From Salinibacter ruber DSM 13855 (GTDB lineage Bacteria > Bacteroidota > Rhodothermia > Rhodothermales > Salinibacteraceae), in NCBI RefSeq assembly GCF_000013045.1, contig NC_007677.1, positions 2,976,001-3,040,000 of the forward strand: 64,000 nucleotides of DNA, given 5' to 3'. A program made the position numbers and the translations under genes. Every line of letters starts with the position of its first letter. Position 1 is the first letter of the stretch. The notes below the pieces were generated by a model, which was given only the letters and a program-made list of their open reading frames with translations, was not told the origin of the DNA and did not search any database. Shown here in pieces: positions 8,989 through 16,134 of the stretch.

Positions 8989-8994
8989 TTATGC
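8808..8994 (+). repeat. attC-like recombination site of cassette 1
   Basis: The outer core CTATAAC (8808-8814) and the terminal core GTTATGC (8988-8994) flank an imperfect palindrome. Just inside the cores, CTGAAAATGGGCGCG pairs with CGCGCCCATTTCAG, leaving a single unpaired A, which is the extrahelical base that marks the bottom strand in attC sites. At 187 bp it is longer than most attC sites. The centre holds further self-complementary sequence. Confidence 0.75.
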
Positions 8995-9624
8995 GGCGAT
9001 ACAATCATTTGTAAACAAACCGCTCTCACGGAATCCGCATTGCCATGACAACCATGACAAGAGGACTCGCCGAGGAAGTAAAGCGACGCGCCTTCCGCGA
9101 ACTCCGCCAGCGTGACGAGGAGGGTAGTTTCCTCGGCCTGAACTACCGGCAGAAGCAAGCCTTCAACGAGAAAGATGTCGCCGCCGTGCGCCCGATTCTC
9201 GATCAGCGCCTTAAGCGCACCAAGCGTACGCTCTGGGGGATGGGCCTCTCGGTCCCCATCGTGCTCGTCCTCGAGTTATACCTCGAACTGTATTGGTGGC
9301 CGGGTTCGGCGGGAGAAGGGGGCGTGCGTGGGGCGCTCGGGTTAGCTGTTTCAGCACTGTGGGCAATGTTCTTTATGGGCTACGCGTTGAAGGTAGCGCT
9401 GCCGAGAATCGCGGCTTTCGAGCGTGCGCGCGTGCTTTTCGAGGAGAACGCATCGAATTCGGGTCCGCATCAAGGGGTTGGCGCCACCGAGGAAGAGATC
9501 GCCGCATAACCAGCGGCTGCACGTGGACGCAGGGCCGGTGCGTTTGGGTTGCCGCTGCGCTAACTTGAAGACTCATTGTTTCAGCCGACCGGCAGCGTGC
9601 CCTGCGCCGGTGAGCCGCAAACCG
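8989..9624 (+). mobile_element. Integron gene cassette 2
   Basis: This is a 636-bp unit between G8988 and G9624. With the preceding G, it starts GTTATGCGGCGAT, the exact inverse complement of ATCGCCGCATAAC (9498-9510) at the head of its own attC, a 13-bp match. Confidence 0.82.
9045..9509 (+). CDS. Cassette-encoded small membrane protein, two transmembrane helices
   Basis: This is 154 aa from the ATG at 9045, 56 bp into the cassette. The TAA stop (9507-9509) lies inside the attC outer core, a common cassette arrangement. Residues 1-65 form a charged, helical cytoplasmic domain (KRRAFRELRQRDEEGSFLGL). Hydrophobic segments at about 66-85 (GMGLSVPIVLVLELYLEL) and 100-122 (LGLAVSALWAMFFMGYALKV) are membrane helices, followed by a short acidic tail. 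I do not recognise a named family. The protein interrupted by the IS element downstream has the same plan and alignable stretches (YRQKQAFNEKD versus YTDRQRLKAGE; FERARVLFEE versus LEKQRLLCEL). The cassettes therefore carry two diverged relatives. Confidence 0.75.
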   Translation: MTTMTRGLAEEVKRRAFRELRQRDEEGSFLGLNYRQKQAFNEKDVAAVRPILDQRLKRTKRTLWGMGLSVPIVLVLELYLELYWWPGSAGEGGVRGALGLAVSALWAMFFMGYALKVALPRIAAFERARVLFEENASNSGPHQGVGATEEEIAA

Positions 9625-9630
9625 TTATGC
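9504..9630 (+). repeat. attC-like recombination site of cassette 2
   Basis: The outer core GCATAAC (9504-9510) and terminal core GTTATGC (9624-9630) are perfect inverse complements. Inner arms CAGCGGCTGCAC...GCGCAGGGC-like pair across the site (GCAGGGCC at the left with GCCCTGC near 9597-9604, AGCGGCT with AGCCGC) with small bulges. Length of 127 bp is within the usual attC range. Confidence 0.8.
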
Positions 9631-9808
9631 GTGTGCCGAAAAGGTCTCGTTCTTCGAGATAGAACGAACGAATCCAATGTATGAGCAGCTGTTTTCTCGG
9701 TTTACATTATTGAGTAGAGCGCGAGAAGAGCAGTAAAGGTCCCGTGCTTTAGCCGGGACATACACGGACTCTCCCGAAAGCTTTCGGGACGAAGTGAGAA
9801 CAACCGCC

Positions 9809-11086
9809 ATGTATTTGACTCGCAAGCTCAAATTGGGCCAGACCGACCAGCTTGACCGCCTTGCGCGGCAAGCGGGAGAACTGTGGTCTACCTTGACGAA
9901 GTGGCACTGGCGCTTCGCCCGTCGCCAAGGCTACTGGCTCTCGAAGGGACAGGCCCAGAAGATGTACTGTAAAGGCTTCGACGGGCTGCATAGCCAATCT
10001 GCTCAAGCAGTGGCAGACAGCTTCTACGACAGCCTCCAGAGTTGGCGTAAAAAGCGCAAGAACGGAGACTACGAGGGGCTCCGCCCGCCCTACAAGCAGA
10101 AGCGGTATTTCAAAGTCCAGTGGAAGTCAGGGGCAATTAAACTCCGAGACGATGGCGTGCTTCGCCTCTCCAATGGGCGAGGGAACAACCCGGTGTTGAT
10201 TGACTGGCCTTCGGAGAAGGAACCAAAGCGCGTTGAGATTGGGTGGGACGGAGATCAATACGAACTCCGATGCCAGTACAATGTCGAAGAAGATCAAGAG
10301 CCGAAGGGCACTAAGAAAGCAGGAGTAGACCTCGGAGAACGGCATCTTGCGACTGTATATGTCGAGAACGGAGAGAACATCAGTGTTCACGGCGGACGGC
10401 TTCGTTCGCTCCGCAGGCAACACAACCGAATGTTGAGCACCCTGAGGTCGAAGATCGACCGCAAAGAGAAAGGAAGTAGGCGTTGGAAGCGGCTCGCCAG
10501 AGCCAAGGACCGGCAACTGCGGAAGATCCGAAATCAAATCGAGGACTTCCTGCACAAGGTCACGACGCGGCTGGTAAATGTCCTCCACGAGAGACGGACA
10601 GGAACAGTTGTAGTCGGTGATCTCACGGGAATCCGAGAGCGGATCAAGTACGGAGACCGAATGAACCAACGCCTACACCAGTGGGCATACTCGAAGTTCG
10701 AGCACATGCTCACCTACAAGGCCCAGCTTCGCGGAATGACCGTTGAGCGGGCCTCGGAAGCCTACACCTCACAGACGTGTCCGAGTTGCGAGCACAGGCA
10801 TAAGTCAAATGGCAGAGACTTCAACTGCCCGCAATGCTCATTTGAGGGGCACCGGGACGTGGTAGGAGCACGAAATATTCTGAACGAGAGGTATCCTGGG
10901 GACGAACCGACAGGTTCTACCCAGGTAGCTGGCGAGATGGCTTCGCCCACCGGAGTGCGGTATCGTCCGCACATGCGAACCGAGCCGACAGGCTCTGAAC
11001 CGCAACGGTGTAACCCGGCGACCGCTGGTAAGACCTGCACAGAGCCGAGAGGCTCTAGTAGGCAGGCGGGCAGACCCGTGGGATAA
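9809..11086 (+). CDS. tnpB: TnpB, RNA-guided endonuclease-like protein (RuvC fold)
   Basis: This is 425 aa from the ATG at 9809. An in-frame GTG at 9794 lies in the left-end region and is less likely. The N-terminal half has the OrfB helix-turn-helix-like and wedge regions. The RuvC-like nuclease follows with Asp174 in GVDLGERHLAT (RuvC-I) and Asp350 in HRDVVGARN (RuvC-III), and a CxxC...CxxC zinc ribbon (CPSC and CPQC) lies between. At RuvC-II, where most TnpB proteins have Glu in a V-E-D-L motif, the sequence is VVVGDLTGIRE (Gly270), so the metal-binding acid may come from Asp271 or Glu277. Known biochemistry: TnpB cuts DNA guided by an RNA from the 3' end of its own element. The last 65 residues are Thr/Pro/Gly/Arg-rich and overlap the hairpin-rich RNA region. 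Codon use is more AT-rich than the neighbours. Confidence 0.9.
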   Translation: MYLTRKLKLGQTDQLDRLARQAGELWSTLTKWHWRFARRQGYWLSKGQAQKMYCKGFDGLHSQSAQAVADSFYDSLQSWRKKRKNGDYEGLRPPYKQKRYFKVQWKSGAIKLRDDGVLRLSNGRGNNPVLIDWPSEKEPKRVEIGWDGDQYELRCQYNVEEDQEPKGTKKAGVDLGERHLATVYVENGENISVHGGRLRSLRRQHNRMLSTLRSKIDRKEKGSRRWKRLARAKDRQLRKIRNQIEDFLHKVTTRLVNVLHERRTGTVVVGDLTGIRERIKYGDRMNQRLHQWAYSKFEHMLTYKAQLRGMTVERASEAYTSQTCPSCEHRHKSNGRDFNCPQCSFEGHRDVVGARNILNERYPGDEPTGSTQVAGEMASPTGVRYRPHMRTEPTGSEPQRCNPATAGKTCTEPRGSSRQAGRPVG

Positions 11087-11139
11087 GGGCAGAGAAGCCC
11101 GCAGAAGAATCTCCCGGCTTTAGCCGGGGGAGAAGTCAA
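10900..11139 (+). ncRNA. Candidate omega RNA (guide RNA scaffold) overlapping the tnpB 3' end
   Basis: Successive hairpins: GAACC-gaca-GGTTC (10904-10917), GGCGA/TCGCC (10931-10947), GTGCGG-tatcgt-CCGCAC (10955-10972), GAGCC-gaca-GGCTC (10982-10995), AGAGCC-gaga-GGCTCT (11041-11056) and the right-end stem at 11111-11132. The first and fourth stems differ by a compensated base-pair change, which argues for selection on RNA pairing. Family knowledge places the omega RNA here, with the guide read from sequence just past the right end. Confidence 0.55.
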
Positions 11140-11545
11140 AGAGGCGTTCAAGTCCTCCCTCGAGGATCCGGATATCCATCTGAGCTACACGGATCGACAA
11201 CGGCTCAAGGCCGGGGAATACGCCGAAGTCGCAGCGGAGAAGCTGCCCACGCTTGAACGCAGAATCTATTGGGCAAAGGCATACGCTGCAGTCGCGACAG
11301 TGCTGTTGATTTCTGGGGGCGTGCTAACGGGGCTCTCCTACGTGGGAGTCGGTGTGAACTGGACACTGGAGGAATTCGCCTTTCCGCTCTACCTTGCTTT
11401 TTGCATGGGGTTTGTCGCTTTAGCAGGAATGTGGAGGATGGTAAAGTTGGAGAAGCAGCGTCTCCTCTGTGAACTAGTGGTGGCTCAGAGTGAAGAGGAG
11501 ACCGCCGAAAAGAAAGAAAAGGCAGCCGCATCCCCCCCGATGTAG

Positions 11546-11836
11546 CGAACGAGGGACCATCGCCACTGTCAATTGGGACTGGGCGGGTCGGCTCGGCGCC
11601 GCGGGTCGGACGTGGCAGCACGAAAGGGTGGCGTCTTCGACCTTCGATGTCTTCCTTGGATGAATGCGGGAGGTGACACTTTTCCTTGCCCGTCGCGAGC
11701 CCATCTTGTCCGTTGAGCGGAGGCACGAGGCCGCGTCCCCTCGCAACAGTTGAGGCGCTCCCGGATTCAGAAGACGAGGGCCCCCAACGTCCCGACACCG
11801 CACACTCGAAGCGGCCCCTCTTTCCGGATCAAGGAT
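11546..11836. other. Right edge of the island, 291 bp, no gene seen
   Basis: This lies between the interrupted cassette gene and the CIA30-like gene. I searched for an attC outer core complementary to the start of cassette 3 (expected GGCACACGCATAAC) and did not see one. No open frame here looks coding. Confidence 0.45.
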
Positions 11837-12490
11837 ATGACTCGTCTTCTCGCGCTCGCAGTCGTCCCCGCGGTCCTTCTCGTCGGGCACGTTTTCCACC
11901 GCCCGGCCCCGACGACGGACGCCCCGGGCCCACCGCTCACAGACCCAAACAGCCCTGGCAGTCCCCCTTCGTCCGGCCCCCCCTCCTGTCCCGCGCCCCT
12001 GATGCTCTTCACCTTCGACGGCGCCGATACGGCCCCGTGGCGCGTCGAGAACGACGGCGTGATGGGCGGGCGCTCGGAGGGCTTCGTCGAGGTCGCCGAC
12101 GGCACGCTCGTGTTCACCGGAGAGGTGGTCACCGAGGGCGGCGGGTTCACGTCGGTCCGCGCGGCGTCGCGGGCGGACCTGTCGGGCTACGACGGGATCG
12201 AACTTCGCGTCCGCGGCGGGGGGCGCACGTTCGAACTCGACGTCGACGACGGAACCCGGAGCCGGGGGCGGGAGGTGAGCCGCCGCGGGCCGGTCCCGAC
12301 GCGCGACGCCTGGACGACCGTCCGCGTCCCTTTTGACTCACTGGAGGAGACCGCATACGGCGAGCCCGTGCGCGTCGACCCGCTCGACCGCTCGGCCGTG
12401 CAGTCGATCGGGATCTACATCATCGACGGACAGGACGGCCCGTTTCGGCTGGAGGTGGACTGGATCCGGGGGTACCGCGAGGCGGAGTAG
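11837..12490 (+). CDS. CIA30-family protein with N-terminal membrane/signal segment
   Basis: This is 217 aa from the ATG at 11837, which has AAGGA four bases upstream (11831-11835). The frame is open 29 codons further upstream but without a hydrophobic start. Residues 2-18 are a hydrophobic signal or anchor, followed by a Pro/Ser-rich linker. From about 60 the domain is CIA30-like (NADH:ubiquinone oxidoreductase intermediate-associated protein 30, a jelly-roll fold): FDGADTAPWRVENDGVMGGR, GFTSVRAASRADLSGYDGIE, SIGIYIIDGQDGPFRLEVDW. In bacteria this domain is usually a stand-alone, presumably carbohydrate- or ligand-binding module and there is no evidence for complex I assembly here. It sits at the boundary of the mobile island and converges with the DUF1648 gene. 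Confidence 0.8.
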   Translation: MTRLLALAVVPAVLLVGHVFHRPAPTTDAPGPPLTDPNSPGSPPSSGPPSCPAPLMLFTFDGADTAPWRVENDGVMGGRSEGFVEVADGTLVFTGEVVTEGGGFTSVRAASRADLSGYDGIELRVRGGGRTFELDVDDGTRSRGREVSRRGPVPTRDAWTTVRVPFDSLEETAYGEPVRVDPLDRSAVQSIGIYIIDGQDGPFRLEVDWIRGYREAE

Positions 12491-12628
12491 GCAACCGGTT
12501 CGAGGGGCGGGGCACGTCATGCCTTCGGGTTTGAGCCGCACCTCATTCGCGGATTCCCGCCCCCCTCGGCCTCGGCCCTCCCTTTTCTACGCAACTGAGG
12601 CGATGTCCCAGCTCGAGTACCACAGCGA

Positions 12629-13156
12629 TTACGGTCCTCGGTCGCCCGCGAGCCGCCGCACGCGCCGCGGCAGCCACCACGCCAGGGCGCCCGTCGCGAT
12701 CGTGAGGACCACAGGGATGCCGAGGGTGAGTGCCCACCCGACCTCGGGGAGCGTGTTCGTGGCCGACGTGGCCACGTGATAGGTGCTCCCCTGTGCGACC
12801 ACGAACAGGACCAGCGTCGCCGTGGCCGTCCCGTACAGAAAGGTCTGCACGTGCCCCGCAATCAGACGCTGGTCCGCCGGCCGCAGGGCATCGTACCGCT
12901 GCTGGTCCGGCATGCTGACGGCGGCGGGCCTCGTGCCCACCCACCACGCGGCGCCGTAGAGCCCCCCCACGACGACGATCGCAATGGTCGGGAGGACCAT
13001 CCAGTGCAGGAGCGTCGCGTCCCAGTAGGCATCCGCCGTGCCGCCCAGGCCGAAGTGGCGCGGCACCCGGGCGGGGAGCGTCGGAAACACCCACAGGCTT
13101 CCCCCGACGAGGAGCAGCGAAAGGGCCGCATTCAGACCGTGGGTCAGGCGATCCAT
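12629..13156 (-). CDS. DUF1648 membrane protein (SdpI-like N-terminal domain)
   Basis: This is 175 aa with four predicted membrane helices (about 8-25, 50-70, 105-125 and 140-160). The DUF1648 signature is PTLPARVPRHFGLGGTADAY after the first helix. Family knowledge: this domain precedes SdpI-type immunity proteins and permeases but is also found alone, with unknown role. It is the last gene of the minus-strand run after the iron transporter, 113 bp downstream of fbpC, and may be co-transcribed. No partner toxin is visible. Confidence 0.75.
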   Translation of the reverse strand: MDRLTHGLNAALSLLLVGGSLWVFPTLPARVPRHFGLGGTADAYWDATLLHWMVLPTIAIVVVGGLYGAAWWVGTRPAAVSMPDQQRYDALRPADQRLIAGHVQTFLYGTATATLVLFVVAQGSTYHVATSATNTLPEVGWALTLGIPVVLTIATGALAWWLPRRVRRLAGDRGP

Positions 13157-13269
13157 CGCGGGACGAGTGGGTCAGCGCGAAGGCGTCGCGGGCGCGCTAC
13201 ACGGCCTCCGGTTAGAGGCACATACCGGGGAGCATGAGCGTTTGGTAAGACAAAAAGGGGCACCAGCGG

Positions 13270-14361
13270 CTATGGTTCCGGCTCCGGGGTCGCACCGCTT
13301 GGCACCTCGGCGGGGGTCGACCGGCTCTCCAAAACGACGGCCGGTTCGAGGGGGCGGACGGCCACCGTGTCGCCCGGCTCGTAGAACCGCCGGTTGTCGG
13401 TGTGGACGAGGTACTCGCTCCCGCCGCAACACACCCGGTACGTGATGTCGTGTCCCTTGAACGCCCGGCCCACGACCGTCCCCACCGTGCCGTCCGAGGC
13501 CTCCGGCGCCTCCAGCGCGAGGTGCTCCGGCCGCATCGACACCAGCACCGTCCCCTCCGCCGCCTCGTTGAGCCCCACGCGCCCCAGCGGCGTGTCCGCC
13601 TCGGTGCCGGCGGCCTGCGAGAGCAGCAGGTTGGTGCGGCCCAGGAACTGGGCGACGAAGAGCGTACGGGGGTGGTAGTAGACCTCCTCCGGCGTGCCGA
13701 TCTGGTCGAGCTGCCCGCCCCGCATCACGGCCAGGCGGTCGGCAAACGAGAGGGCCTCCTCCTGGTTGTGCGTGACGAAGACGGCACTCATGCCCTTGTT
13801 CTTCAGGAGCTCCCGCACCTCCTGGCGCGTCTCCTGTCGCAGCAGGGCGTCGAGGTTGGAGAAGGGCTCGTCGAGCAGGATGAGGTCCGGCTCCGGGGCG
13901 AGGGTGCGCGCGAGGGCCACCCGCTGCTGCTGCCCGCCCGAGAGGTGCTGGGGCCGCCGGTCTTCGAAGCCGTCGAGCCCCACCATCTCCAGCACCTCCT
14001 GCGCCCGGGCGGACCGCGCCGCCTCCGACGCCCCATCGAGCCCAAACGCCACGTTCTCGCGGACCGTGAGGTGCGGAAAGAGGGCGTAGTTCTGAAAGAC
14101 AATGCCCACGTCCCGCGCGTCCGGCGACACGTGCACGCCGGGTCCGGAGAGCGTCTGGTCCCGCACCGCGATCGTGCCCGCCGAGGCCTCCTCAAAACCC
14201 GCCACACAGCGAAGCGTCGTCGTCTTGCCGCAGCCGCTCGGGCCCAGGATCGAAAAGATCTCCCCGTCCTCCACCTCGAACGACACCTCGTGGACGACGG
14301 GCGGGGCCTCGGGCCCAAACCGCTTGGTCAGGTTCTGAACGGAGAGGATCGGGGTGCTCAT
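13270..14361 (-). CDS. fbpC: Iron(III) ABC transporter ATP-binding protein
   Basis: This is 363 aa from the ATG at 14361 (an ATG-less extension of five codons is possible upstream). Walker A GPSGCGKTT, Q-loop FQNYALFPHLTV, signature LSGGQQQRVALART, Walker B LILLDEPFSNLD and the switch His in VFVTHNQEEAL are all intact. A C-terminal TOBE-like domain (about 270-350) follows. The FbpC/PotA-type architecture and its position directly after the permease and binding protein assign it to ferric-ion import energised by ATP at the inner membrane. The other possibility is another cation or spermidine substrate, but the FbpA-type binding protein argues for iron. Confidence 0.88.
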   Translation of the reverse strand: MSTPILSVQNLTKRFGPEAPPVVHEVSFEVEDGEIFSILGPSGCGKTTTLRCVAGFEEASAGTIAVRDQTLSGPGVHVSPDARDVGIVFQNYALFPHLTVRENVAFGLDGASEAARSARAQEVLEMVGLDGFEDRRPQHLSGGQQQRVALARTLAPEPDLILLDEPFSNLDALLRQETRQEVRELLKNKGMSAVFVTHNQEEALSFADRLAVMRGGQLDQIGTPEEVYYHPRTLFVAQFLGRTNLLLSQAAGTEADTPLGRVGLNEAAEGTVLVSMRPEHLALEAPEASDGTVGTVVGRAFKGHDITYRVCCGGSEYLVHTDNRRFYEPGDTVAVRPLEPAVVLESRSTPAEVPSGATPEPEP

Positions 14362-14435
14362 GACAGAAAATGGCACCTATCGTCGGCCGGGGTCGTTCCC
14401 GGCGTGCCGTCCAGCGACGGCACAATTGAACGGGT

Positions 14436-16025
14436 CTACGTGCGCTCCGCAGCCGCGGGGCGCTCGCTCGCCTGCTCGCGGAGCAGCAGCACGCCCACGA
14501 AGAGCGCCGAGACGAACATGATGGTGAGCGCGTAGGGGGCCGCCTGCCCAAACATCGCCTCCTCCGCGTAGCTCCACGTGTTGAGGGCGAGCGTTTCGAA
14601 CCCGATCGGCGCCAGGAGGAAGGTGAGGGGCAGCTCCTTCATGGCCGAGAGGAAGACGAACGCCATGCTCACGAGCAGGCCGCGCCGCACGAGCGGAAAG
14701 GTGACGCTCACGAACGCCCCGAGCGGCGAGCGGCCCAGCGACCGGGCGGCCTCCTCGAGGTGGGGCGGCGCCTGGTAGAGCGCGCTCCGCACGGGGCCCA
14801 CGGCCTCCGCCATGAAGTGAAGCGCGTAGGCCGTCACGAGCAGGGCCAGCGTCTGGTACGCGAACGGCACAACCCCGAGCGAGAACACGATGAGCGCGAG
14901 CGCAAAGGCCAGCGGGGGCGTGGCGTAGCCCAGGTAGGCAGCACGCTCGACGACGCGCGTCCAGGGAGACGGGTGCCGCACGCCCAGGTACGCCACCGGC
15001 AGCGCCAGCAGCGCCGCCAGCACGGCGGCGGGGGCGGAGGCCGACACCGAGTCCCAGAGGGCCGCCCCCAGGCCGGCCCAGGGCACCCCGCCCGCCGCCG
15101 CGTCGGTCATCCAGTACCCCACCGTGCCCGCCGGCAGGACCACCGACAGCCCCGCCACGCCCAGCGCAAAGGCATACCCGCCCCAGCGCCAGCGTCCCAG
15201 CTCGTACCGGACGGCGGTGCGGCTCGTGCCGCTCTCCGTCCGGTGAAACAGGAGCCCCTTCAGCAACCGCGCCTCCAGCAGCAGGATCGCGCCTGTCAGG
15301 ATCAACAGCATGAGCGCGAGGCAGGCCGCATAGATGCGGTCGTAGGAGGCCGCGTACTGGATGTAGAGCGCGTAGCTGAACGTGTCGTACCGCATGAGCG
15401 ACACGACCCCGAAGTCGCCCAGCACGTGGAGGGCCACCAGGAGCCCGCCCGACAGGAAGGCCGGGCGCAGCTGCGGCAGCACCACCTGCACGAAGACCCG
15501 CCACCGGCCGCGCCCCAGCGCCTGGGCCGACTCCTCCAGGGACGGATCCAGCCCCAGGAAGGCAGTCCGGAGGTTCAGAAAGAGGTACGGGAACGTCGAG
15601 AGGCTGAGCGCAAGCCAGGCCCCGGTGTAGCCGCTTAGCCGGGGCACCACGAGGCCGAGTGTCTGCGCGAGCGTGCCGTATTCGCCCGTCGTGGCCATCA
15701 GGGCGTACGCCATCACGTAGCCGGGCACCGCGAGGGGGAGCACGCCCAGCAGGGTGAGCGCCTTTCGGCCCGGGAGGGCCGTGCGGGTGGTCAGCCAGGC
15801 CAGCGGGAGCGCCAGTGCGCTCGTGCCCGCGAGCACGCCCGCAGTGAGCCCCACCGTGTTCCACAGGAGCCGCAGGGTGCGCCCCCGCACCACCAGGTCC
15901 CACAGCGTCCCCGGGTCCGCCTGGAAGGCGCGGAGCAGCAGGTACACCAGCGGAATGAGCACGCCCCCCAGGACGACCGCCACGGGGATTGTCACGTACC
16001 AGCGGCGGCGGATCGTGTCCAGCAC
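14436..16025 (-). CDS. fbpB: Iron(III) ABC transporter permease, fused two-domain type
   Basis: This is about 530 aa from a GTG at 16025 (VLDTIRRRWYVTIPVAVVLG). The frame is open to a TTG at 16130, five bases from the fbpA stop, but the added residues are polar and unlike the family, so the GTG is preferred. About twelve membrane helices form two MetI-like halves, each with a conserved EAA-type loop (LEESAQALGRGRWRVFVQVV and LEEAARSLGRSPLGAFVSVT). Fused permeases of this type are typical of ferric-ion importers (FbpB/SfuB). It is translated between fbpA and fbpC in one operon. Confidence 0.87.
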   Translation of the reverse strand: MLDTIRRRWYVTIPVAVVLGGVLIPLVYLLLRAFQADPGTLWDLVVRGRTLRLLWNTVGLTAGVLAGTSALALPLAWLTTRTALPGRKALTLLGVLPLAVPGYVMAYALMATTGEYGTLAQTLGLVVPRLSGYTGAWLALSLSTFPYLFLNLRTAFLGLDPSLEESAQALGRGRWRVFVQVVLPQLRPAFLSGGLLVALHVLGDFGVVSLMRYDTFSYALYIQYAASYDRIYAACLALMLLILTGAILLLEARLLKGLLFHRTESGTSRTAVRYELGRWRWGGYAFALGVAGLSVVLPAGTVGYWMTDAAAGGVPWAGLGAALWDSVSASAPAAVLAALLALPVAYLGVRHPSPWTRVVERAAYLGYATPPLAFALALIVFSLGVVPFAYQTLALLVTAYALHFMAEAVGPVRSALYQAPPHLEEAARSLGRSPLGAFVSVTFPLVRRGLLVSMAFVFLSAMKELPLTFLLAPIGFETLALNTWSYAEEAMFGQAAPYALTIMFVSALFVGVLLLREQASERPAAAERT

Positions 16026-16134
16026 GCGAGCGGGAGATCGGTTTTGCGAGTGCGGGTGAACGGACGGACGCGTGGACGCGTGCGGAGTGCCCTCCTCGTT
16101 CCTCCGCACGCCCACACAACGTCCCGGCAAGGCG

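Larger units (their letters stand above)
9734..11140 (+). mobile_element. IS200/IS605-family element carrying tnpB only
   Basis: The left end has an imperfect hairpin GTCCCG...CGGGAC (9739-9759) and then the palindrome CCCGAAAG/CTTTCGGG (9773-9788). The right end is CTCCCGG-CTTTAG-CCGGGGGAG (11111-11132) followed by AAGTCAA. Subterminal hairpins without terminal inverted repeats or target duplication are characteristic of this family. There is no tyrosine transposase (TnpA) gene, so movement would need a helper. Exact tips are uncertain by a few bases. Confidence 0.8.
7069..11545 (+). mobile_element. Decayed chromosomal integron with at least two complete cassettes
   Basis: Layout: intI pseudogene (minus), promoter and attachment region, cassette 1 (7985-8988), cassette 2 (8989-9624), then a third cassette gene from 9625 split by an IS200/IS605-family insertion. 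Cassette genes are all on the plus strand and each complete cassette holds one gene plus one attC-like site. Base composition and codon use change abruptly, with AT-rich codons in cassette 1, against the uniformly GC-rich chromosome on both sides. No attC was found after the third gene, so the right boundary is uncertain. Confidence 0.8.
9677..11545 (+). pseudogene. Third cassette gene (two-helix membrane protein) interrupted by an IS element
   Basis: The 5' piece starts at an ATG at 9677, 53 bp after the cassette 2 boundary, and reads 19 codons (MYEQLFSRFTLLSRAREEQ) before a stop contributed by the IS left end at 9734. On the far side of the element, from about 11141, an open frame without its own start resumes with EAFKSSLEDPDIHLSYTDRQ. 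It continues through a charged helical region, two membrane helices (YAAVATVLLISGGVLTGL and FPLYLAFCMGFVALAG) and a Glu/Lys-rich tail to the TAG at 11545. If the element spans 9734-11140 (1407 bp, a multiple of three) its removal rejoins the frame. The rejoined protein resembles the cassette 2 product. An internal GTG (11300) could still express a short fragment. Confidence 0.65.

Noticed and set aside
9734-11140. Search for a TnpA (Y1 transposase) gene in or beside the element
   Set aside because: No HUH-Y1 motif in any frame within or flanking the element, so it is called tnpB-only.
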